Shown here: positions 8,271 through 17,203 of the stretch, one piece after another
Position numbering within the stretch: the stretch's first letter is position 1
Layout: each line of letters opens with the position of its first letter
Assembly: GCF_020880415.1 (NCBI RefSeq)
Contig: NZ_JAJIUJ010000040.1
Span: forward strand, 1-64,000
Length of the DNA stretch: 64,000 nt
Direction of reading: 5' to 3'
From: Xanthomonas euvesicatoria pv. euvesicatoria
Lineage (GTDB): Bacteria; Pseudomonadota; Gammaproteobacteria; Xanthomonadales; Xanthomonadaceae
The notes under the pieces: model-generated
Told to the model about the DNA's origin: nothing
The model's input: only the letters and a program-made list of their open reading frames with translations
The model's database searches: none
Position numbers and translations under genes: made by a program

Positions 8271-8905
8271 TTTTGCTCCAGGGTGCGCACGATCGTGCGC
8301 AGTCGTACCGCCACCGTCAGCAAGGCACCGGCGATCAACACCGCCAGTGCTCCGATCAGCAGCCAGGCCGCAAGACGCGGCTGGCCCATCCATTGCAGCG
8401 GCAAGGCCAGCGCGCCTGCCAGCGACAACCACTGCATGCGTTGCACGCGGCTCATCGGCCCCTGCCGCGGCTCTGGCGTGCCGCAGGCCAGGCCCAGCAT
8501 GCGCACGTATGCGGTGGTCACGCAGCACAGCGCCGCCGCCCACCCCAGTTGCGCAGCCCACGGCAGACCGGCCTGCAGTCCATAGCCCAGGCCCACGCAG
8601 ACCAGCACATCGGACAACCGATCGGGCGCGTCGTTGTAGACCTCACCGGCGCGCGAGACCATGCGCGCCTGGCGCGCCAGCACGCCATCCATGCGGTTGC
8701 ACCACAGCCGCCCCTGCAGCCCGAGCACCGCCAGCAGCAGCGGCATGGCTCCTTCGCGCGCAGGCGCGCTCAACCCGATGTAGAACATCAGCCCGGCCAA
8801 CGCCGCACATGCGATGCCCACCCACGACACGCCATTGGGCGTGGCGCCACGTCCGCGCAGCACGCGCGCCCAAAGCAACTGCCGCTGTCGCCGTCCCTGT
8901 TGCAT
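8267..8905 (-). CDS. second CDP-alcohol phosphatidyltransferase with Asn-substituted metal motif
   Basis: 212 residues with several membrane segments. The family transfers a phosphatidyl group from CDP-diacylglycerol to an alcohol. The usual signature is D-x2-D-G-x2-A-R-x8-G-x3-D-x3-D. Here it reads Asn70-x2-Asp73-Gly74-x2-Ala77-Arg78-x8-Gly87-x3-Asn91-x3-Asp95, so the first and third aspartates are asparagine. The YnbA-like protein at 14027 has the same two changes. Its start overlaps the upstream stop by one base (TGATG). The acceptor alcohol is unknown. Phosphatidylglycerophosphate and phosphatidylserine synthases of this family keep the Asp residues, so I do not use pgsA or pssA. Confidence 0.82.
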   Translation of the reverse strand: MQQGRRQRQLLWARVLRGRGATPNGVSWVGIACAALAGLMFYIGLSAPAREGAMPLLLAVLGLQGRLWCNRMDGVLARQARMVSRAGEVYNDAPDRLSDVLVCVGLGYGLQAGLPWAAQLGWAAALCCVTTAYVRMLGLACGTPEPRQGPMSRVQRMQWLSLAGALALPLQWMGQPRLAAWLLIGALAVLIAGALLTVAVRLRTIVRTLEQK

Positions 8906-10401
8906 CAGTCGCCTCCTCCGCCGCAGCCGCCACAGCCACCGCCACCATCGCTGCTACCACCATCGCCGCCGCTGTCGCCGCCACCCCCGCCGCAGCTGCT
9001 GCCACTGCCACCGGCGTGGCCATGCGGCGCACGCAGGCTGTGGTAGTCGGCCCAAGCGGTTCCGATCAGTGCCGCAGTGCCGTACAGCGCCACCGCCTCG
9101 CCTGGATCACCGCCGGTGCGCGCCGCATCGCGTCGCCGCGCCTGACGCAGTGTCGCAAGGCGGGCCTCGCCGCCGAGCGTGCGCCGCACGGGCACTAGCG
9201 CAAAGCCCAGCACCAGCAAGGTGGTCAGCACCATCAGACACAGCAGATAGCCCACCGGATGGTTGCCCTGCACGCCGATGACCAGCTTGCACAGGCCAAG
9301 CCCCCATACCAGCGCAACCGGCACGGTACATGCCAGGCGCACCGCGTGTGCCTGCGCCTGGCTCAGCCACAGGCCCTTGTCGATCAAGCGCTGCTCCAGC
9401 GGTGCGGCCAGCGCACGCAAGGCGCGTAAGGCCCACACCGGGTCTTCGGTGGTGCGCACCGCTTCCAGTGCCGGCTCCAGCGCAGGCGGGACTGCAATCT
9501 GCCGGTGGCAACGTACCCAGCGACGTGCCGGTTCGGTTGCGTCGCGCTCCAGATACACCGCATTGCGCACCAGCAATTCGGTGAACCACAGGTCGGCCAC
9601 GCGATCGGCACCGCCGCTCAGATATGCAAGCTCGCTGGCATCCACTGCTGCTGCGGTGCGACCGCGTCGCAGCACCCGTCGCAACCATGCCGCCATCGAC
9701 CAGGCCAGACCGATCAGCGCGATGAACAGCGGCAGGAAATAGACACCGCGCCAGTGAAGCGGCGACAGCGCCCTGCCATTGGCTGAGTGACAGACCATGC
9801 CCACTGTCACCGCGATGATTGCCCACACAACCACGGCATACGGCACACCGCGCTGCGGCCCAGCTGACTGCGGCGCTCCACGCAAGGCTTGCAAGGTCTG
9901 TTCGGCAGTGTGGCCGTGCAGCGGATCCAGCGTCGATTGCGGCGGTCGCGCCACAGGCCACCATTGCGCCGGCGGCTCGCCGAACTGCGTGCGGTAACGC
10001 TCCAGCGTCTGGCGGTACTGCGCCTGGAAACGCGCTTCTTCGCCGGCATCGCCGCGTCCGGGTCGATGATGCAGCGTGGTCTGCAGCACGTGCGGGCAGA
10101 ACTGCTGCCAGTACTCGCGGGTGTCGGTCAGATGCGTGTGCCAGACCTGGTCGACCAACGGGCTGGGGGTGACGTCGACGGTGTCGGTGCAGGCAAGAAA
10201 ACAGAACCGTCGGTACTCCTCCACCAACGCCTGCGCTTGCGCGGTGCTGCACTGTGCCTGCTTGGCCACGCGCCGAACGAAGGCGGCAAACGCTGCTTCG
10301 TCCTGGCCAAAACGATAGGCCTGCAGCCGTTGCCACAGCGCTCGCTGCGCTTGCGTGGCATGGCGCGGTTCGCGCTGAGCGGAATCGGGTTGGTTGCTCA
10401 T
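8905..10401 (-). CDS. GRDP/TIGR04222-like membrane protein with Gly/Cys-rich tail
   Basis: 498 residues. The soluble N-terminal part (about 20-150) has the pattern Val-Trp-His-Thr-His-Leu-x-Asp-Thr-x3-Tyr with a nearby Cys, as in glycine-rich-domain (GRDP/DUF1399) proteins. Two hydrophobic helices follow (about 185-205 and 217-237), then a cytoplasmic stretch and two more helices near 380-430. The last 35 residues are almost only Gly, Ser, Asp and Cys, ending Cys-Gly-Gly-Cys-Gly-Gly-Gly-Gly-Asp. This layout matches TIGR04222 membrane proteins, whose function is unknown. The ATG overlaps the upstream stop (ATGA). Its place inside a lipid operon suggests a role in lipid handling or assembly of the enzymes at the membrane. 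Confidence 0.78.
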   Translation of the reverse strand: MSNQPDSAQREPRHATQAQRALWQRLQAYRFGQDEAAFAAFVRRVAKQAQCSTAQAQALVEEYRRFCFLACTDTVDVTPSPLVDQVWHTHLTDTREYWQQFCPHVLQTTLHHRPGRGDAGEEARFQAQYRQTLERYRTQFGEPPAQWWPVARPPQSTLDPLHGHTAEQTLQALRGAPQSAGPQRGVPYAVVVWAIIAVTVGMVCHSANGRALSPLHWRGVYFLPLFIALIGLAWSMAAWLRRVLRRGRTAAAVDASELAYLSGGADRVADLWFTELLVRNAVYLERDATEPARRWVRCHRQIAVPPALEPALEAVRTTEDPVWALRALRALAAPLEQRLIDKGLWLSQAQAHAVRLACTVPVALVWGLGLCKLVIGVQGNHPVGYLLCLMVLTTLLVLGFALVPVRRTLGGEARLATLRQARRRDAARTGGDPGEAVALYGTAALIGTAWADYHSLRAPHGHAGGSGSSCGGGGGDSGGDGGSSDGGGGCGGCGGGGD

Positions 10402-10844
10402 CCGAATATCCTGAGAGCGAGCGCGGCAGCCACCAACAGCAGTTGCACCACCACGCTTGCCAGCTGCCAACGCAGCAGGCGGCGCATGCCGGTCCAGCGC
10501 GATGCCCAGTCGCGGGTGGGCGAAGGCTTCGGTATCAGGCCAATCGCATGCATCGCCGCATCGAGCTGGTGCGCGGCGTCTTGCTCGGTGCCACCGCAGC
10601 GTTCGAGATGCGCGATGGAGGCTGCCAGCAGGTCGGCATCCAGGCCCACGCGAAACGCCCAATAGCGCTGCAGCACGCCCGCAAGCATGCTGATGGCATA
10701 GCTCAACTGCATCAATGGCGGCGCCTGCGCAACACCAAGCAAGCCGATGGCCGCTGCCAGCAGCAGGAGTGAGAAGCGGTCCAATGCTGCACCTTGCCGC
10801 AGCACTGCGCGCATGGCCGCCAAGGTCAGCGGGGCGATATTCAT
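10398..10844 (-). CDS. small membrane protein of the lipid cluster
   Basis: 148 residues with hydrophobic segments near 24-40 and 125-146 and a weaker one around 45-60. The region between is amphipathic, with a Cys-Gly-Gly. ATGA overlaps tie it to the PAP2/phosphatase gene upstream and the TIGR04222-like gene downstream. I do not recognise the family. The protein always made beside it is probably its partner. Confidence 0.7.
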   Translation of the reverse strand: MNIAPLTLAAMRAVLRQGAALDRFSLLLLAAAIGLLGVAQAPPLMQLSYAISMLAGVLQRYWAFRVGLDADLLAASIAHLERCGGTEQDAAHQLDAAMHAIGLIPKPSPTRDWASRWTGMRRLLRWQLASVVVQLLLVAAALALRIFG

Positions 10845-12178
10845 TGCGCTCTCCGTTCGGGGATGTCGTCGCCACCGTCATGACCGTCGCATGCCGCCAC
10901 GATCGCCGCGCGATGCGCATGCCCGAGCACGATCGACGGCCGCACGGTGCGTAGCTGTGCGATGGCCGCATCCACGTCCCGGGCGCGACCGCTGCGTACC
11001 AGCCAGGTGGCCACACTGGCAGCACTGCGCGAATAGCCCAATGCACAACACACCAGCACCGGCCCGATCGCCTGCGCCTGCGCGATCGCCTGCGCGGCCT
11101 CGCGCAGCTGCGCCGGCGACGGCGCGACCAGATCGAGCATCGGCACCACACGGTCCTGCGCCTGCGCGGCGTACAACGAGAGCTCTGCAGACACGTCCAC
11201 CACGGCGGCACGCTTGTCGCGCTGGCCGGGCAACGGAATCCGCCCCAGCCACACGCCATCGCACACCGCGCGCGGCGACGGCGCACGCCACGTCCAGAGC
11301 CGGGAGTTGCACCATGCCGCCGATAGATACGGCGCATACAACCAACGGGCAGCAAGACTCAGGCGCCCATCGCTGCGTTTCTGGAATCCGCCCGGCCCGA
11401 GCAGCGCGTAATTCAAGGCAACCAGCAGCAAGGCCAGGGTGATCCACAGCAACCACAGTGCTGCACCGCCGCTCCACAGCGCCAGCGCAGCGCTGACCAG
11501 CGCGCCGGCCAGATACATCGCGGCCAGGCGCCAACGGCGCAGGTCGCGTGCAAACCGTGCCTGCGCAAATGGTGCGGCGACCCGCTCCGGCCATAGCCAC
11601 ACGCAGAGCCAGCCCACCGCGAGTCCGGTAGGAATATCGAGAAAGTGATGCTGATACGTGGTCAGCACCGACACACCGATCAATGCGAACCAGGCATGCA
11701 GCAACCAGCGCCACACCCCGCAAAGATGCTGCCCATAGCGCACCCACAGCACCACCAGCAGCACAACGTGCAGCGACGGCGCCTGATTGAAGGGTTTGTC
11801 GAAGCCCAGCAGCACCGCGAACAACCAGCCGAACACGCCCTCGGTCTGCGGCCGTACGAAGCTGTAGCGCAGCGGCCACAACACGAAACACGCCACGCAG
11901 ATCAGCTGGGCGCTGAGCAAGCGCAGTGCATGCGTGTCCAGCTCGCGGCGGTTGCGGCAGACAAAGAACGAGACCGCGTAGAACACATCGATCGACCAGT
12001 ACGGCACGATGGTCCACGGCCAGAACGGCATGCCGTGTTCCCAGCCGAATACCACCGACGGCACCTGCGTCGCCCGCCCGGCCAGCGTGTTGGCCAGGCC
12101 GTAACTGAGGAAGAAAAACGGCCCCAGCAACGCCAGCCACAGCGCGGCACGGCCGGATGGGCGCGCAACGTGGCTCAT
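10841..12178 (-). CDS. AUR1/PAP2-like lipid phosphatase fused to a Cys-x5-Arg phosphatase (YnbD-like)
   Basis: 445 residues. The N-terminal membrane half has the PAP2/AUR1 motifs Ala-Pro-Ser-Leu-His (133-137) and Tyr-Gln-His-His-Phe-Leu-Asp (175-181), giving the catalytic His and Asp of phosphatidate phosphatases and inositolphosphoceramide synthases. About eight membrane spans end near residue 260. The C-terminal part (about 300-425) is a dual-specificity phosphatase fold with Cys378-Ala-Leu-Gly-Tyr-Ser-Arg384, the Cys-x5-Arg nucleophile loop, followed by Ser. E. coli YnbD has the same two-domain design (430 residues). The fusion could dephosphorylate a phospholipid head group, for example a PGP- or inositol-phosphate-type product of the neighbouring transferases. 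It overlaps its neighbours by 4 bases on both sides. Confidence 0.85.
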   Translation of the reverse strand: MSHVARPSGRAALWLALLGPFFFLSYGLANTLAGRATQVPSVVFGWEHGMPFWPWTIVPYWSIDVFYAVSFFVCRNRRELDTHALRLLSAQLICVACFVLWPLRYSFVRPQTEGVFGWLFAVLLGFDKPFNQAPSLHVVLLVVLWVRYGQHLCGVWRWLLHAWFALIGVSVLTTYQHHFLDIPTGLAVGWLCVWLWPERVAAPFAQARFARDLRRWRLAAMYLAGALVSAALALWSGGAALWLLWITLALLLVALNYALLGPGGFQKRSDGRLSLAARWLYAPYLSAAWCNSRLWTWRAPSPRAVCDGVWLGRIPLPGQRDKRAAVVDVSAELSLYAAQAQDRVVPMLDLVAPSPAQLREAAQAIAQAQAIGPVLVCCALGYSRSAASVATWLVRSGRARDVDAAIAQLRTVRPSIVLGHAHRAAIVAACDGHDGGDDIPERRAQ

Positions 12179-13935
12179 GCGTCGATTCGCTGCGCCATCG
12201 AGACGGTGAAGATGCCGAACGCATCGATGCGTTGCGCCACCTTGCGAAAGCCCGCCGCTTCCACCAGGCCATCCATCTCCTGCTGGCTCCGCCGGCGCAT
12301 CACCCAGGCCACGCCATCGCGGTGACTGGTCAGCGCGCGCGCAATGAATTCCAGTTGCGGATGCCAGGGCTGGCCGGTGTAAAGCAGATAACCGCCCGGC
12401 TGCACCGCCGTGGCCAGGCCGGCCAGCGAAAGCGCGACCTGGTCGTTGTCGGCAAACAGCTCGTACAGGCCCGACACCACCGCCAGCGTCGGTGCCGGTT
12501 GCACTGCGGCCAGCGCTGCCGGGTCGAACGCATCGCCTTGTTCGAAGCAGGCGATATCGCCTGCGCCCAGCGCCTGGATCAGCGCCGTGCCCTGGGTCAC
12601 GTTGAGCGGGCTGAAATCACGCAGCACGATCGCGTCGGCACGCTGTGCGCCGCTGCCCAGCGCTTGGAGCACATAGCGGCCGTGCCCGGCAGCGACATCC
12701 AGCACGCGCACCGGCTTGCCGGCGCCACGCAAGCGCGCCGCCGCATCGCGCAGCAGTTCGCCCAGATGGCTGCCGCGGATGCGGATGCCACGCCAGCCGA
12801 TCGCGTTGAGATACGTGCGGTCGATCATGCGCCCCAACGGCCCGCGACCACGCGCCTGATTGCGGTAGATGTAATCCAATGTGCTGCCGGAATCGAAACC
12901 GGTCTGCAGACCAAGCGCGATGCCCTCGGAGAGCCTGCCACCCAGGCGCAGGCCGGCACGCACGCCACGCCAGCGCAGGTCCTGCAGGCTATTGCGCTGC
13001 GGCGGCCAGGCCAGCCGTTCGGCCTCTTCGAAACTGGGCCCGGCACGGTGTGCATCGCCCAGCGCGGCGCGCACCGGCGGTTGCGCAAAACGCGCCTGGA
13101 CGAACTGGCGAATGTGCGCGATGGCCATCGCGCGATCGCGTTCGCCCAAGGTGTCGTGGAAGAACCCCGGCAGCCAGTGGCGCTGCTTGATCGGCGAGCG
13201 CAGGTTTTCGTAGAAGCGGTCCTGCGGGCCGCGATGCACCACAAAATCCGCACCGGAGACCAGCAACTGGGTCGGCACGGTAATGGCCTGTGCATCGTCC
13301 ACCACCCGATCGGCGGCCGCGTACAGCCCGAGCAATACGCGCACCGAAATCGGGCGGGTGATCAACGGATCGGTGCGATAGCTTTCCACGCGCGCCGGAT
13401 CATGCGTCAGCCATTGCGGCTTGACGTAGCTGTTGACGAAAAAGTTGCCGCGCAGCGCATGCAGCAACGCCAACCCGGGGCGTGCAAACGGCACATACAA
13501 CTTCACCTTGAACGCCGGCGATGCCAGCACCAGCGCGCGCAGCGGCGGGGCGTAATCGTGCACCCAGGTGGCGGCCACCACCGCGCCCACACTCCGCGCA
13601 ATCACCACGATGTCCTGCACCGCAATGCCGTGGGTGGCGCGAAGATGCGCGATGAAGCTGTCCAGATCGCGCACCAGCGCTTCGAAGCCCGGCGCATCGC
13701 CACGCACGCCCGGCGAGCGGCCGTTGCCGCGTGCGTCCCAGGCGAAGAACTGGGCGTCGGGCATGTCGAGTTCTTCGGCCAGATGCATCACACGGCCAGA
13801 GTGCTCATGGCCGCGATGCAGCACCACCACCGCCTTCGGCGTGCCGGTGGCAGCGGCATCGTGCAACGGCCAGTGCCGGTAGAACAGCGGCACACCATCG
13901 AAACTGACGAACTCGCGCTCTAGCACTGTGCGCAT
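12175..13935 (-). CDS. alpha/beta-hydrolase fused to SAM methyltransferase (YnbC-like)
   Basis: 586 residues, matching E. coli YnbC (585). Residues 1-285 are a monoacylglycerol-lipase-type alpha/beta hydrolase with an Ala-Arg-Ser115-Val-Gly elbow (Ala instead of the first Gly), and probable Asp230 (Ser-Gly-Ala-Asp) and His260 (Gly-Phe-Phe-His). Residues 370-586 are a class I methyltransferase with motif I Val-Leu-Asp-Val-Ala-Ala-Gly-His-Gly-Arg (411-420). The two activities could deacylate and methylate one lipid, but no substrate is known. The stop overlaps the ynbD-like start (ATGA). There is a 91-bp gap to the ynbA-like gene upstream, so transcription may start either there or further up. 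Confidence 0.87.
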   Translation of the reverse strand: MRTVLEREFVSFDGVPLFYRHWPLHDAAATGTPKAVVVLHRGHEHSGRVMHLAEELDMPDAQFFAWDARGNGRSPGVRGDAPGFEALVRDLDSFIAHLRATHGIAVQDIVVIARSVGAVVAATWVHDYAPPLRALVLASPAFKVKLYVPFARPGLALLHALRGNFFVNSYVKPQWLTHDPARVESYRTDPLITRPISVRVLLGLYAAADRVVDDAQAITVPTQLLVSGADFVVHRGPQDRFYENLRSPIKQRHWLPGFFHDTLGERDRAMAIAHIRQFVQARFAQPPVRAALGDAHRAGPSFEEAERLAWPPQRNSLQDLRWRGVRAGLRLGGRLSEGIALGLQTGFDSGSTLDYIYRNQARGRGPLGRMIDRTYLNAIGWRGIRIRGSHLGELLRDAAARLRGAGKPVRVLDVAAGHGRYVLQALGSGAQRADAIVLRDFSPLNVTQGTALIQALGAGDIACFEQGDAFDPAALAAVQPAPTLAVVSGLYELFADNDQVALSLAGLATAVQPGGYLLYTGQPWHPQLEFIARALTSHRDGVAWVMRRRSQQEMDGLVEAAGFRKVAQRIDAFGIFTVSMAQRIDA

Positions 13936-14026
13936 CGAAGCATCCTGAAAAGTCGAAAGGTTGAATCGCAGAGATCACCACAGCGCAGCGGCCAGCGGCC
14001 AGCGGCGTTGCTGCGGGAATGGATCG

Positions 14027-14644
14027 CTAGGTGCGTGCGGGCGCCTGCGCCAGGCCGGCGCGCACCCGCCGCCACACCGTGACCACGCAGGCCAGGCTCA
14101 CGGCAATGGCGACCCAGGTGACGCCGCGCGCACCCAGCCAGCCACACGCCAGGCCCACGCCCAGCACGCCGATGACGAAGGCGCGGTCGCTCTTGCCCAT
14201 CGGCCCGTCGTAGCGGCGGCTGGCGCCGACCATCAGGCCGAGCACGCCGGCGTACTCGGTCAGCGCGGCCAGCAGTGCGAAGATCCACAGCCAGGGCGCA
14301 CTCACACCGGGCACGCCAAGCAGGCTCAAGTACAAGGCCGCATCGGCCACCACATCGCACAGCTCGTTGAGGTAGGCGCCCAGCCGCGACTGCTGGCCGA
14401 ATTCGCGCGCCAGCATGCCGTCCACCGCATTGAGCGCCATGCGCAGCAGCATCCACACCGGCAGCAGCAGATACAGCAGCGGCCAGCTGGGGCCGCCGCG
14501 CAACACCACCGCCGCCACCATCAGCGACACCGCCGCTGCGCCCAGCGTGACCTGATTGGCGGTGATGCCACCGCGATACAGCGCGCCCACCATCGGCCGC
14601 AGCAGCGCCTGGAAGCGTCCCTTCAGTGCATAGATCGAGGCCAT
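14027..14644 (-). CDS. YnbA-like CDP-alcohol phosphatidyltransferase
   Basis: 205 residues (E. coli YnbA 201) with about five membrane helices. The signature reads Asn72-x2-Asp75-Gly76-x2-Ala79-Arg80-x8-Gly89-x3-Asn93-x3-Asp97: the first and third metal-binding aspartates of the family are Asn, a feature I recall in E. coli YnbA too. A later Gly-Lys-Ser-Asp-Arg-Ala motif is also YnbA-like. The start could be the ATG at 14662 (six residues longer). I prefer 14644, whose product begins with the family-like N-terminus. It is the first gene of the leftward lipid cluster and is divergent from purH, 73 bp away. The acceptor alcohol is unknown. Confidence 0.85.
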   Translation of the reverse strand: MASIYALKGRFQALLRPMVGALYRGGITANQVTLGAAAVSLMVAAVVLRGGPSWPLLYLLLPVWMLLRMALNAVDGMLAREFGQQSRLGAYLNELCDVVADAALYLSLLGVPGVSAPWLWIFALLAALTEYAGVLGLMVGASRRYDGPMGKSDRAFVIGVLGVGLACGWLGARGVTWVAIAVSLACVVTVWRRVRAGLAQAPART

Positions 14645-14717
14645 ACGGGGTGTTGAGTCCATTCGAGCGCTGGCGCAGCCTACAATATCGGCTGCTCCGC
14701 AACGACATCCCCCACCG

Positions 14718-16301
14718 ATGGCCTCTGATTTCCTGCCCGTGCGCCGGGCCCTGCTCTCCGTTTCCGACAAGACCGGCCTGATCGACCTGGCCCGCGCGCT
14801 GGTGGCGCGCAACGTCGAGCTGCTGTCCACCGGCGGCACCGCCAAGGCGATCCGCGAGGCCGGCCTGCCGGTGAAGGACGTTGCCGAGCTGACCGGTTTC
14901 CCGGAAATGATGGATGGCCGCGTCAAGACCCTGCACCCGCTGGTGCACGGCGGCCTGCTCGGGCGCGCCGGTGTCGACGAAGCGGTGATGGCCGAGCACG
15001 GCATCGTGCCGATCGACCTGCTGGTATTGAACCTGTATCCATTCGAGTCGGTCACGGTGAAAGCCGATTGCACGCTGGCCGATGCGGTGGAAAACATCGA
15101 CATCGGCGGCCCGGCGATGTTGCGCAGTGCGGCCAAGAATTTCGCGCGCGTGGCCGTGGCCACCGACCCGGCGCAGTACGCCGACCTGCTGGCCGAGCTG
15201 GAAGTCAACGACGGGCAGCTGTCGGCGGCCAAGCGCTTTGCGCTGTCGGTGGCTGCGTTCAATCGCGTGGCCCAGTACGACGCGGCGATCAGTAACTATC
15301 TCTCGGCAGTGGCCGACAGCAGCGAGGCGGTGCCCACGCGCAGCCCGTTCCCGGCGCAGATCAATTCCAACTTCGTCAAGGTGATGGACCTGCGTTACGG
15401 TGAGAACCCGCACCAGTCCGGCGCGTTCTACCGCGACCTGTATCCGGTGCCGGGCACGCTGGCCACCTTCCAGCAGTTGCAGGGCAAGGAACTGAGCTAC
15501 AACAACCTGGCCGATGCCGATGCGGCGTGGGAATGCGTGCGCCAGTTCGACGCGCCGGCCTGCGTGATCGTCAAGCACGCCAACCCCTGCGGCGTGGCGG
15601 TGGGCGCGGGCTGCGGCGATGCCTATGAACTGGCCTACGCCACCGACCCCACCAGCGCGTTCGGCGGCATCCTGGCGTTCAACAAGACCCTGGACGCAGC
15701 GACGGCAAAGGCCATTCTGGACCGCCAGTTCGTCGAAGTGCTGATCGCGCCCGACTACGAGGCCGGCGCACTGGAATACGCCACCAGGAAGGCCAACGTG
15801 CGCGTGCTCAAGATTCCGCACGGCAATGGCTTGAACAACTACGACACCAAGCGGATCGGCTCGGGCCTGTTGATGCAGTCGGCCGACAACCGCAGCATGT
15901 CGCTGGGCGAGTTGAGCGTGGTCACCCAACGTGCGCCCAACGAGGCAGAACTGGGCGATTTGCTGTTTGCCTGGCGCGTGGCCAAGTACGTCAAATCCAA
16001 CGCGATCGTCTATGCCAAGGACAGCCGCACCATTGGCGTGGGCGCCGGGCAGATGAGCCGCGTGGTCAGCGCCAAGATTGCCGCGCTCAAGGCCGAAGAA
16101 GCCAAGCTCACCGTGGCCGGCTCGGTGATGGCATCGGACGCGTTCTTCCCGTTCCGCGACGGCATCGATGCGGCGGCTGCGGCCGGCATCAAGGCGGTGA
16201 TCCAGCCGGGCGGTTCGATGCGCGATGGCGAGGTGATCGCCGCCGCCGACGAACACGGCATCGCGATGGTGTTCACCGGCGTGCGCCACTTCCGGCATTG
16301 A
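14718..16301 (+). CDS. purH: bifunctional AICAR formyltransferase/IMP cyclohydrolase PurH
   Basis: 527 residues, full length. PurH carries out the last two steps of purine synthesis: formylation of AICAR by 10-formyl-tetrahydrofolate and ring closure to IMP. The N-terminal MGS-like cyclohydrolase domain (about 1-200) shows Ser-Thr-Gly-Gly-Thr-Ala and Lys-Thr-Leu-His-Pro. The C-terminal transformylase has Lys-His-Ala-Asn-Pro-Cys-Gly, a hallmark with the catalytic Lys-His pair. A TACAAT -10-like hexamer lies at 14681-14686, about 32 bp before the ATG. purD follows after one gene, as usual in this group. Confidence 0.97.
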   Translation: MASDFLPVRRALLSVSDKTGLIDLARALVARNVELLSTGGTAKAIREAGLPVKDVAELTGFPEMMDGRVKTLHPLVHGGLLGRAGVDEAVMAEHGIVPIDLLVLNLYPFESVTVKADCTLADAVENIDIGGPAMLRSAAKNFARVAVATDPAQYADLLAELEVNDGQLSAAKRFALSVAAFNRVAQYDAAISNYLSAVADSSEAVPTRSPFPAQINSNFVKVMDLRYGENPHQSGAFYRDLYPVPGTLATFQQLQGKELSYNNLADADAAWECVRQFDAPACVIVKHANPCGVAVGAGCGDAYELAYATDPTSAFGGILAFNKTLDAATAKAILDRQFVEVLIAPDYEAGALEYATRKANVRVLKIPHGNGLNNYDTKRIGSGLLMQSADNRSMSLGELSVVTQRAPNEAELGDLLFAWRVAKYVKSNAIVYAKDSRTIGVGAGQMSRVVSAKIAALKAEEAKLTVAGSVMASDAFFPFRDGIDAAAAAGIKAVIQPGGSMRDGEVIAAADEHGIAMVFTGVRHFRH

Positions 16302-16325
16302 TGTCACCGGCACAGGGATAGGTCG

Positions 16326-17171
16326 ATGCAGCGTCTGCGTTGTTTTGCCGCGTTTCTTGCCACCGCCGCGCTGTTGAGCGCGTGCAAGCAGGCGCCTGCG
16401 CCCGCTGCGGCGCCGGGCGCCGCGGCACCTGCCGCATCCAGCGACGGCCCCCGTCTGAGCCGCACCGAGCGGCTGGATGGGTTCTTGCGCACGCGCTACG
16501 GCGCCAAGGCCGGCCTGGCCGAGCAGTGGAGCGGCGAAGCCGACGGCTTCGAGGCCGACAGCGCAGTCTGCGCCGAACAGCCGGTGGTGGTGGGCGACCA
16601 GGTACAGCAACTGCTGGCGGTCTGCCACAGCCTCAGCGATGCCGGCCACGGCAATCCGGGGCTCATCGATTTCTTCGTGCTGCGCGGCGATGGCGACGGT
16701 TTCAAGGTCGTGGCCGAACGGCTCGCCGACGGCTACGGCAGCGCCGGCCAACCCGGCAGCGTGGACGTCCTGCGCCTGGGCAACGATTTCTACGGCTTTG
16801 CCGTGCACAGTTTCTGGATGGGCCAGGGCCTGATCCTCGAATCGCAGGATCTGGTCGTGCCCGGGCCCAAGGGCCTGGTCAATGCCGGCTCGCTGCGGGC
16901 GCACATCGACAACAGCGGCGCACTGGCCTGCGACGACGACGCGCGCGAGCCGGACCAGACCCAGGCGCAATGCCTTGCCGAGGCCTTCGACGTGGATTTC
17001 GCGCTGGAGGTGGACAACAGCGCGCCGCAGGCGCGCACCTGGCCGCTGCGCATCCGCGAGCACGGCAGCGATTGCGGGGTGGCCCTGGACAAGACCCACG
17101 TCTTCGCGCTCGACACCAAGACCTGGACCTACCCGTTTCCCAATGCACTGCAGCGCGAAGGCTGCAGGTAA
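16326..17171 (+). CDS. predicted lipoprotein between purH and purD
   Basis: 281 residues. A basic N-terminus and hydrophobic core end in a lipobox Leu-Leu-Ser-Ala-Cys20, so the protein is probably lipidated at Cys20 and anchored in the envelope. A short Ala/Pro-rich linker follows. The rest is an acidic mixed alpha/beta domain with several further Cys residues. It lies 24 bp after purH and 32 bp before purD in the same direction, so it is likely cotranscribed, but no purine role is apparent. The family is not recognised beyond hypothetical Xanthomonas lipoproteins. Confidence 0.8.
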   Translation: MQRLRCFAAFLATAALLSACKQAPAPAAAPGAAAPAASSDGPRLSRTERLDGFLRTRYGAKAGLAEQWSGEADGFEADSAVCAEQPVVVGDQVQQLLAVCHSLSDAGHGNPGLIDFFVLRGDGDGFKVVAERLADGYGSAGQPGSVDVLRLGNDFYGFAVHSFWMGQGLILESQDLVVPGPKGLVNAGSLRAHIDNSGALACDDDAREPDQTQAQCLAEAFDVDFALEVDNSAPQARTWPLRIREHGSDCGVALDKTHVFALDTKTWTYPFPNALQREGCR

Positions 17172-17203
17172 CGCCCCTTCCCCCGTACTAGCGAGCAACT
17201 GCC

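Noticed and set aside
13920-17198. 1092-codon minus-strand frame across purH and the lipoprotein gene
   Set aside because: It is antisense to well-supported genes, has no recognisable domain, and has a low-complexity His/Gln/Arg composition.
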